Assembly (NCBI GenBank): GCA_028292225.1
Contig: JAQGMV010000161.1
Span: 1 to 32,975, forward strand
Length of the DNA: 32,975 nt
Origin: Betaproteobacteria bacterium
GTDB taxonomy: Bacteria; Pseudomonadota; Gammaproteobacteria; Burkholderiales; SG8-41
Direction: 5' to 3'
Part shown: positions 8,106-13,444 of the stretch, in pieces
Layout of the letters: each line of letters begins with the position of its first letter
Position numbering within the stretch: the stretch's first letter is position 1
Translations under genes and position numbers: made by a program
Notes under the pieces: generated by a model
Seen by the model: the letters and a program-made list of their open reading frames with translations, nothing else
The model's database searches: none
What the model was told of the DNA's origin: nothing

Positions 8106-9043
8106 TCGTTGCGCTGGCAGGCGGTGTCGGCGGCGCGCGGCTCGCGGTCGGTCTCGCTGCGGTCCTGCCGCCTGAGCGCCTCACCGTGGTGGTGAATACC
8201 GGAGACGACTTCGAGCACGTCGGGCTGGCGATCTGTCCGGACCTCGACACGGTCATGTATACGCTCGCGCGGCTCAACAACCCGGAGCTCGGGTGGGGCC
8301 GTGCCGACGAGACCTGGAGCTTTATGGAGACGCTCCAGGCGCTCGGCGGCGAGACGTGGTTCAGGCTCGGCGACCGCGATCTCGCGGTGCACGTGATGCG
8401 CACCGCGGCGCTCGCGCGAGGTGAGCGACTCTCCGATATCACGCGAACACTGACGCAACGTCTCGGCATCGCGCATGCGGTCGTGCCGATGAGCGACGAC
8501 CCCGTGCGGACGGTGGTGGTCACGCACGAAGGCGAGCTTCCATTCCAGGATTACTTCGTGCGCCGCCGCTGCGAGCCGGCGGTGAGCGGATTCCGCTTCG
8601 AAGGGGCTTCGAGCGCCGGAGCGCCCGACGCGTTGCGATCGATCATGGGCTCGCGAGTCGACGCGGTGGTCGTGTGTCCTTCGAATCCTTTCGTCAGCAT
8701 CGCGCCGATGCTTGGCGTTGCCGAAATCCGCGACTGGCTAGCCCGCCGCACCTTTCCGGTCATCGCGGTGTCGCCTATCGTCGGCGGCGAGGCGGTGAAA
8801 GGTCCCGCGGCAAAAATGATGCGCGAGCTCGGCGTCGATGCGAGCGCGTCGGGCGTCGCGAGGTATTACGGATCGCTCGTCGACGCCTGGGTGATCGACC
8901 AGCGTGACGCCGAGGCTGAGCCTGAGATCGCAGCGCTCGGCAAACGCGTGCGCGTGACCGATACGCTGATGACTGCTACGGCCAAAAGCGCGGCGCTGGC
9001 GACAGCGGTGCTCGAGCTCGCAAGCGAGGTTCGCCGTGCGTGA
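8102..9043 (+). CDS. cofD: 2-phospho-L-lactate transferase (CofD/FbiA)
   Basis: A 313-residue CofD-family enzyme that joins the lactyl (or PEP/3-phosphoglycerate-derived) phospho-nucleotide to FO, giving F420-0 or an analogue. The start is GTG 8102, overlapping the cofE stop, because the protein then begins IVALAGGVGGARLAVGL, the conserved CofD N-terminus. Further signatures are VVNTGDDFEHVGLAICPDLDTVMYTLA, WGRADETWSFMETLQALGG and VVCPSNPFVSIAPML with VIAVSPIVGGEAVKGPAAKMM. The open frame extends further upstream, but that part is antiparallel or frame-shifted to cofE and looks non-coding. The last 8 bp overlap cofC. Confidence 0.95.
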   Translation: MIVALAGGVGGARLAVGLAAVLPPERLTVVVNTGDDFEHVGLAICPDLDTVMYTLARLNNPELGWGRADETWSFMETLQALGGETWFRLGDRDLAVHVMRTAALARGERLSDITRTLTQRLGIAHAVVPMSDDPVRTVVVTHEGELPFQDYFVRRRCEPAVSGFRFEGASSAGAPDALRSIMGSRVDAVVVCPSNPFVSIAPMLGVAEIRDWLARRTFPVIAVSPIVGGEAVKGPAAKMMRELGVDASASGVARYYGSLVDAWVIDQRDAEAEPEIAALGKRVRVTDTLMTATAKSAALATAVLELASEVRRA

Positions 9044-9707
9044 CGTGGCGGCAACGCCCCACATCGTGCTTCCGGTGCGCGGTCTCGCCGACGGCAAATC
9101 GCGTCTGTGCAGCGTGCTCGACGCAGACGAGCGCGAGGCGCTCAACCGCTGGCTGCTGGGCCATACCCTGCAAGTGCTCGATGAGTGGCGCGGAAATCCA
9201 GCCACGTGCGTCGTGGTGAGCGCGTGCGAGCGCGTACTGGAGATCGCACGCGCGTCTGGCGCCGACGCGTTGAAGGAGGATGCGCCGGCGGGGCTGAACG
9301 CCGCGGCGGCGATCGGCGCGGCGCACGCCCTGAAGCGCGGCGCGGAGTCCCTGCTCGTGGTTCCGTGCGACCTTCCGCAGCTCACGCCGCGATCACTGGA
9401 TGCTTTGCTCGATGACGCCGGAAACGCGGACGTGGTGATCGCGCCGGACAAATGCGGCACCGGAACCAATGCGATCCTGGTGCGAAGCAATGGTCTCTTC
9501 CATTTTCGCTTCGGCGCAGGCAGCTTTGCGCTGCACCTCGAAGGCGCGGCGACGCGCGGCGCGCGAGTCACGGTGCATCGCTCGCCCGCATTCGCTTTCG
9601 ACATCGACACGGCGGAGGATTTTGCATGCTGGCGTGCCGCCTGCCGCGCCGGAGTATGCGATTTTCCCGATGGTATAGTTCGCACCCGCAGTGTGCTTGA
9701 AGAATAA
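9036..9707 (+). CDS. cofC: Phospholactate (or PEP/3-phosphoglycerate) guanylyltransferase CofC/FbiD
   Basis: A 223-residue nucleotidyltransferase of the CofC/FbiD family, which activates a three-carbon phospho-acid with GTP for CofD. Motifs include LPVRGLADGKSRL (residues 12-24), the GLNAAA loop, VVPCDLPQLTPRSLDALL, IAPDKCGTGTNAILV, FHFRFGAGSFALHLEGA and FDIDTAEDF. The GTG start at 9036 overlaps cofD by 8 bp. In archaea the substrate is 2-phospholactate, in mycobacteria PEP, and in Paraburkholderia rhizoxinica 3-phosphoglycerate. The donor cannot be decided by eye here. The gene completes the core F420 pathway in this cluster. Confidence 0.92.
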   Translation: MRDVAATPHIVLPVRGLADGKSRLCSVLDADEREALNRWLLGHTLQVLDEWRGNPATCVVVSACERVLEIARASGADALKEDAPAGLNAAAAIGAAHALKRGAESLLVVPCDLPQLTPRSLDALLDDAGNADVVIAPDKCGTGTNAILVRSNGLFHFRFGAGSFALHLEGAATRGARVTVHRSPAFAFDIDTAEDFACWRAACRAGVCDFPDGIVRTRSVLEE

Positions 9708-9721
9708 GCGAGGAGAAAAAT

Positions 9722-10732
9722 ATGAGATTGTTCTGCGAGGCGCGCAAGGCTGCGACGAGGGCCGCAGTGAGCGCCGCAGTGGTCGGCGCGCTGAGCGCCA
9801 CGGCGTTCGCACAGAGCGCGCCGGAAGCGAATTATCCGAGCCGTCCCATTCGCATGATTGCGCCTTCATCGGCAGGCGGTCCGGTCGACGTGATCGCGCG
9901 CTCGGTGTCGCACGGCATCGGCGAAGTACTCGGCCAGCAGGTCGTCGTCGACAATCGTGCCGGCGCTGCGGGGCTGATCGGCTCGGAGACGGTCGCGACC
10001 GCGTCGCCCGATGGTTACACGCTGCTCTTCGGTTTTTCGGGTCCGCTCGTCATCGTTCCGCACCTCGGCGGCAAGACGCCTTACAACACCTTGAAGGATT
10101 TTGCGCCGGTGACGCTGGCGGCACAGGCGCCGTACGTGCTGCTCGTACACCCGAGTCTTCCGGTCGTGTCGGTGAAGGAGCTCGTCGCGCTCGCGAAGTC
10201 GAGGCCGGGCAAGCTCAACTTCGGTTCCGGCGGCAACGGCACCGGAATCCATCTCGCGGGCGAGCTCCTGAAGCTCACCGCGGGAATCAACATCGTTCAC
10301 GTGCCGTATAAAGGCGCCGGGCCCGGCCAGACCGCGCTCCTCGCAAACGAAGTCGACATGCTCTTCAACGGGCTCGCACCTGCGCTGCCCCACATCAAGT
10401 CGGGCAAGCTCAAAGCGTTGGCGGTCGGCGGAGCGAAGCGCTCGCCGCTGCTGCCCGAGACGCCGACGATCGCAGAGAGCGGTCTCGATTTCAACACGAC
10501 CGGCTGGTACGGCATCCTCGCGCCCCGTGCGACGCCGCGCGCGATCGTGCTGAAGCTTCAGGGCGCCACAGCGATGGCGATCAACGCGCCGGCGCTCAAA
10601 GAGAGCCTCACGAGACAGGCATTCGAAGGCGTCGCGTCGTCGCCGGAGGATTTCGGCAAGCTCATCCGCGAGGAGTGGGTGAAGTGGGAACGGGTGATCA
10701 AGGCGGCAGGGCTGAAAGGACAGGCGGGCTGA
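9722..10732 (+). CDS. Second Bug/TctC-family substrate-binding protein
   Basis: A 336-residue periplasmic binding protein with a Sec signal peptide (alanine-rich, ending ALSATAFAQ around residue 28) and the Bug signature YPSRPIRMIAPSSAGGPVDVIARSV. It continues with VVVDNRAGAAGLIGSETVATASPDGYT and INIVHVPYKGAGPGQTALLANEVDML. A GAGGAG ribosome-binding site sits just before ATG 9722, 14 bp after cofC, so it is likely co-transcribed with the F420 genes. Its binding-pocket residues differ from those of the protein at 3194, suggesting a different ligand rather than a recent duplicate. No TctA or TctB partner is nearby. Confidence 0.92.
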   Translation: MRLFCEARKAATRAAVSAAVVGALSATAFAQSAPEANYPSRPIRMIAPSSAGGPVDVIARSVSHGIGEVLGQQVVVDNRAGAAGLIGSETVATASPDGYTLLFGFSGPLVIVPHLGGKTPYNTLKDFAPVTLAAQAPYVLLVHPSLPVVSVKELVALAKSRPGKLNFGSGGNGTGIHLAGELLKLTAGINIVHVPYKGAGPGQTALLANEVDMLFNGLAPALPHIKSGKLKALAVGGAKRSPLLPETPTIAESGLDFNTTGWYGILAPRATPRAIVLKLQGATAMAINAPALKESLTRQAFEGVASSPEDFGKLIREEWVKWERVIKAAGLKGQAG

Positions 10733-10734
10733 AG

Positions 10735-11433
10735 ATGAGAGCCGAAAACGTGCAGGTGCCGATGCGCGACGGCGTCATGGGGGCGTATGTCGCGATACCC
10801 GAAGGAAAGCCGGTCGGCGCAGTCATCGCGATCATGGAGATCTGGGGCGTGAACGATACGATGCGCGAGCACGCGAAGGAATTCGCTGAGGCGGGCTTCG
10901 TGTGCCTCGTGCCCGATCTCTTCTGGCGCCAGGAGCCGGGGGTCGAGCTCTCCGACCGCAATCCCGAAGACGTGAAGAAAGCTTTCGACCTGTACTACGA
11001 CTTCGACTACGACCTCGGCGTCGAGGACATGGCCGACACCTGGAAATATCTGGAAGCGCGCCCCGAATGCAACGGCAAAGTCGGCGCGGTGGGATACTGC
11101 CTCGGCGGAAAGCTATGCTATCTGATGTGCTGCCGGACCGACATCGATTGCGCGGTCGCGTATTACGGCACGTATATCGAGCACAACATCAGGGAAGCGC
11201 CGAACCTGCATCGCCCGTTCATGCTGCACATGGCGATGAAAGACCGCTGGGTGCAGGCCGAAGTGAACGACCTCCTCGAGCGGCGTCTTTCACCGAACCC
11301 GCACGTGACGATCCATAAGTACCCCGGCGCCGACCATGCCTTCGCGCGTCATGGCGGCAGGACTTACAGCAAGCCGGAAGCCGACCGGGCGCTCGCGCTT
11401 TCGCTCGATTTCTTCAGGAAACACCTCGCGTAG
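10735..11433 (+). CDS. Dienelactone hydrolase family protein
   Basis: A 232-residue alpha/beta hydrolase of the dienelactone hydrolase family. The nucleophile is Cys122 in GYCLGGK, with Asp170 (MAMKDRW) and His201 (YPGADHAFARHGG) completing the triad. Glu36 (IMEIWG) occupies the position of the conserved Glu36 of Pseudomonas DLH. Enzymes of this family hydrolyse 4-carboxymethylenebutenolide (dienelactone) to maleylacetate, but many homologues act on other esters or lactones. ATG 10735 lies two bases after the second Bug gene, replacing a longer frame that overlaps it. Its place at the end of the cluster suggests a ring-fission product or lactone step. Confidence 0.9.
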   Translation: MRAENVQVPMRDGVMGAYVAIPEGKPVGAVIAIMEIWGVNDTMREHAKEFAEAGFVCLVPDLFWRQEPGVELSDRNPEDVKKAFDLYYDFDYDLGVEDMADTWKYLEARPECNGKVGAVGYCLGGKLCYLMCCRTDIDCAVAYYGTYIEHNIREAPNLHRPFMLHMAMKDRWVQAEVNDLLERRLSPNPHVTIHKYPGADHAFARHGGRTYSKPEADRALALSLDFFRKHLA

Positions 11434-11527
11434 ACCGCGATTTCCGGGCGGCTACGATACTCGCCGTCATCGCGGTCATCGACCTGATCATCTTTGTCAT
11501 CTCGCGCTTTCGGCGCTGAGGCGACTC

Positions 11528-11983
11528 TCAGCTCCCCATCAGCTTCACGATGTACTTCCATTCGTCGGGGTCGACCGGCGTGATCGACAGCCGGTTGCCC
11601 TTCTGCAGGATGCGCATCTTTTCCAGCTTCTTGTGCTTCTTGAGCTCGGCCAGGCTCACGAGCGGCGTCTTCTTGACGAATTTGAAATCGACGTTCAGCC
11701 ACCGCGGCTCTTCGCGCCTGGACGTCGCGTCGTAGTAAGGGCTTTTCTTCTCGAACTGGGTTTCGTCAGGATGCGCGGCTGCGCTCACTTCGACGATCCC
11801 GACAATCCCCGGCTCGTCGCAGTTCGAGTGATAGAAAAACGCCTGGTCCCCGACCTTCATCTGGTCGCGCATGAAGTTGCGCGCTTGGTAATTTCGCACG
11901 CCGCCCCACGACGTCGTCCTGTCCTTCGCGATGTGGTCGATGCCGTAAGTCGTCGGTTCTGATTTGATGAGCCAATAGCGCAT
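11528..11983 (-). CDS. EVE-domain (PUA-like) protein
   Basis: A 151-residue EVE-domain protein starting MRYWLIKSEPTTYGIDH and continuing with WGGVRNYQARNFMRDQMKVGDQAFFYHSNCDEPGIVGIVEV, the core of this PUA-like fold. EVE domains bind modified bases in RNA or DNA; the cellular role of this short stand-alone form is not established. It lies downstream of zapA and 6S RNA, and the strong terminator at 12145-12170 separates it from them, so it probably has its own promoter. No Shine-Dalgarno sequence is visible before the ATG; the upstream bases are pyrimidine-rich. The 94 bp between this gene and dlh hold no supportable gene. Confidence 0.9.
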   Translation of the reverse strand: MRYWLIKSEPTTYGIDHIAKDRTTSWGGVRNYQARNFMRDQMKVGDQAFFYHSNCDEPGIVGIVEVSAAAHPDETQFEKKSPYYDATSRREEPRWLNVDFKFVKKTPLVSLAELKKHKKLEKMRILQKGNRLSITPVDPDEWKYIVKLMGS

Positions 11984-11992
11984 GGAGAGGGC

Positions 11993-12034
11993 AGTTTTCA
12001 GTGTCTAGTTTTGAGTGCTTAGTGCGCAGTGTAC
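11993..12034. repeat. Six-unit heptamer array (AGTGNNN-type)
   Basis: Six adjacent 7-bp units beginning AGT run from 11993 to 12034. Four start AGTG and two AGTTTT. The array lies directly upstream of the EVE gene start. A closely related five-unit array is at 19555-19589. Confidence 0.75.
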
Positions 12035-12074
12035 GCGTGACCGCGAGCGCCAGCGAGCCGAGGGAAGGGAGGCC

Positions 12075-12105
12075 CACGGAGGGAAACCGCAGGTTTCCTT
12101 CCGTG
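12075..12105. repeat. Long imperfect inverted repeat
   Basis: CACGGAGGGAAACC (12075-12088) and GGTTTCCTTCCGTG (12092-12105) form a 14-bp stem with one mismatch (a G-U pair in one RNA strand) and a GCA loop. It lies between the EVE gene and the 6S terminator. No T-run follows on either strand, so it is not a clear terminator. A smaller palindrome, CCACCG-A-CGGTGG, lies just after it. Confidence 0.6.
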
Positions 12106-12144
12106 TAGTTACCGCCACCGACGGTGGGGGTGACGATGAAAAAC

Positions 12145-12170
12145 AAAAAAGCGGCGAGAGCCGCTTTTTT
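12145..12170 (-). terminator. Rho-independent terminator after 6S RNA
   Basis: An 11-bp perfect stem with a 4-base loop: six A/T pairs, then GCGGC/GCCGC, with T6 on the 3' side. The structure is symmetrical and can work in both directions. On the minus strand it follows the 3' end of 6S RNA by about 10 bases and would end the zapB-like/zapA/6S transcript before the EVE gene. Confidence 0.9.
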
Positions 12171-12179
12171 GCTTCCTTC

Positions 12180-12362
12180 GAGAACCCCCACCTGTGCCGT
12201 CAGGTCCTGACTCTTGAACGCAGGGGTTCAAGATGGTCGCCTTCCGAGCCCTTCAGGCGCTTCCCGTAGGACGCGCACACCAGGCAACTGTAGTCGGCAA
12301 CGCGGGTTACCACTATTGGTTCAGAGAATTAGGACCTATTACGAACACCGCAGGGGAGACTT
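12180..12362 (-). ncRNA. ssrS: 6S RNA
   Basis: This roughly 183-nt intergenic stretch reads, on the minus strand, with hallmarks of 6S RNA, which mimics an open promoter and binds the housekeeping RNA polymerase holoenzyme. The 3' half contains CATCTTGAACCCCTGCGTTC followed by AAGAGTCAGGACCTGACGGC. This is close in order and form to the E. coli segment ACCTTGAACCAAGGGTTCAA and its following GCCTGCGGCGGCA. The 5' end (CCCCTGCGGTG) can pair with the 3' end (CACAGGTGGGG) to form the closing stem. The location immediately downstream of zapA is the conserved proteobacterial context, and a strong terminator follows. Ends are approximate; no clear promoter of its own was seen. Confidence 0.88.
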
Positions 12363-12388
12363 TTGAGCAGGGGGCGAAGGCTTGAAGT

Positions 12389-12697
12389 TCAGAACAGTTT
12401 TGCCTGCTCCGACATCGCCTGATCGATCACTGCTTCCATGCGATTCATTCTACGCTTGATCTCACCCATGTCAAAACCGCCGCCGACCTTGGTCGTGAGC
12501 AGCTCGTGCGAGATATTCAGAGCAGCCATGATCGCGATGCGCTCGAGCCCGATCACTTTGCCGCCGTCTCGGATGTCGAGCATTTTCCGATTGAGATAAT
12601 CGACCGCTTCGAGCAGGCCCGCCTGTTCCTCTTCCGGACACGCAACCCGGAACTCGCGTCCCATGATCGTGATCTGGAGACCTTTCGACTCGCTCAC
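12389..12697 (-). CDS. zapA: Cell division protein ZapA
   Basis: A 102-residue ZapA, an FtsZ-ring-associated protein that bundles FtsZ filaments at midcell. The N-terminal ITIMGREFRVACPEEEQAGLLEAVDYLNRKMLDIRDGGKVIGLERIAIMAALNISHELL follows the family pattern, and the C-terminal third is a predicted coiled coil (EIKRRMNRMEAVIDQAM). Length is typical. The ATG at 12697 overlaps the stop of the upstream zapB-like gene by 4 bp, so translation is probably coupled. 6S RNA lies directly downstream. Confidence 0.95.
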   Translation of the reverse strand: MSESKGLQITIMGREFRVACPEEEQAGLLEAVDYLNRKMLDIRDGGKVIGLERIAIMAALNISHELLTTKVGGGFDMGEIKRRMNRMEAVIDQAMSEQAKLF

Positions 12698-12897
12698 GCG
12701 TCGTCCTCGGCGGGTATCTGCGCGAGCAGCGTCTCGAGCCTCGCGGTGGCGGTGCTGATTTTCTCTTCGAGGCGCTTGGACTGGCTCACGGCCGAAGCGA
12801 GCTGCTGCCGCAGCTGCTGGTTATCCGATCGCAGTCGCTGGCACAGCTCAACGAACTGATCGATCTTGGTCTCGAGCGACTTGAGGTCTGCATCCAT
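12694..12897 (-). CDS. Small coiled-coil ZapB-like cell division protein (TIGR02449-type)
   Basis: A 67-residue, almost entirely coiled-coil protein: heptad-rich from LETKIDQFVELCQRLRSDNQ through SKRLEEKISTATARLETLL, with an acidic tail (PAEDDA). It matches the short proteins annotated as TIGR02449/ZapB-like that precede zapA in many beta- and gammaproteobacteria and are thought to act at the division septum. The start is ATG 12897. A longer frame back to 12933 is rejected because its TTG start is itself the -35 element of a good promoter whose predicted transcription start falls at this ATG. Confidence 0.82.
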   Translation of the reverse strand: MDADLKSLETKIDQFVELCQRLRSDNQQLRQQLASAVSQSKRLEEKISTATARLETLLAQIPAEDDA

Positions 12898-12903
12898 CCT
12901 CGC

Positions 12904-12933
12904 ACTATAGTTGTAAAAATTCAGTGCGGTCAA
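12904..12933 (-). promoter_or_regulatory. Sigma70-type promoter for the zapB-like/zapA operon, probably leaderless
   Basis: On the minus strand TTGACC (12933-12928), an 18-bp AT-rich spacer and TATAGT (12909-12904) form a good sigma70 promoter. Seven bases beyond the -10 is position 12897, the A of the zapB-like ATG, and there is no room for a ribosome-binding site. The transcript is therefore predicted to be leaderless or nearly so. Confidence 0.7.
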
Positions 12934-13079
12934 CTGCTAAGGCCGCTTTTTGAATGTTGTTTGGAACATCTCGGCGCCACGTCGGCTTTATGTGGGTGAG
13001 CGCTCGCATGAAGCGCGCCACTGACCAACGGTGGTACCATTCGCCCGCTGCCGGCGGCTGTCCGCGAGTGTGATGCCGG

Positions 13080-13283
13080 TTGCAACCGAGTCGGGTGCTT
13101 CGGCGCGTTCCTCACGCCGAAGTTAAACGGGAAACAGGTGCAACACCTGTGCTGCCCCCGCAACGGTAAGCGAGTCATGGCTGGACGTTTCAGCCATCAG
13201 CGTGTGCCACATGCCACTGGGCCCGATCTGCTAGGCCTGGGAAGGCGGCACCCGCGACACTCGTGAGCCCGTATACCGGCCTG
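13080..13283 (+). promoter_or_regulatory. Cobalamin (B12) riboswitch
   Basis: The region has the ordered conserved blocks of a cobalamin riboswitch: GTCGGGTGC near the 5' end, AAACGGGAAACAGGTG, and the B12 box GCTGCCCCCGCAACGGTAAG (13151-13170). These are followed by GCCACTGG (13213-13220), CTGGGAAGG (about 13237) and the closing GAGCCCGTATACCGGCC (13265-13281). It binds adenosyl- or other cobalamins and represses the downstream gene when B12 is plentiful. It lies about 160 bases upstream of btuB. The rest of 12934-13444 holds no gene. No intrinsic terminator was found between the aptamer and btuB, so the switch may act on translation or through rho. Confidence 0.95.
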
Positions 13284-13444
13284 TCTCGGAAGGTAGTGAT
13301 GGGCCGCGGGGTCGCGTGCTCGGTACGACAGCTTTTCTGCGCCTCTCCGGCGCCGCTCACGCTGTAGTCCTTCGCTCCCCGCGCTTCGTCACGTCGATCT
13401 TCAGGCGCGCGGCGGGCGTGCCGATTACGCTAAGGACTTTCCCC

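Noticed and set aside
11433-11519. Hydrophobic frame reading AATILAVIAVIDLIIFVISR then FRR and stop between dlh and the EVE gene
   Set aside because: It looks like a single membrane helix, but there is no ATG, GTG or TTG in frame upstream within reach and no ribosome-binding site.
12898-12933. Longer zapB-like protein starting at TTG 12933
   Set aside because: That TTG is the -35 hexamer of the promoter; the family length fits ATG 12897.
13316-13444. N-terminal extension of btuB from GTG 13316
   Set aside because: It lies in the riboswitch leader, and only ATG 13445 has a ribosome-binding site and a proper signal peptide.
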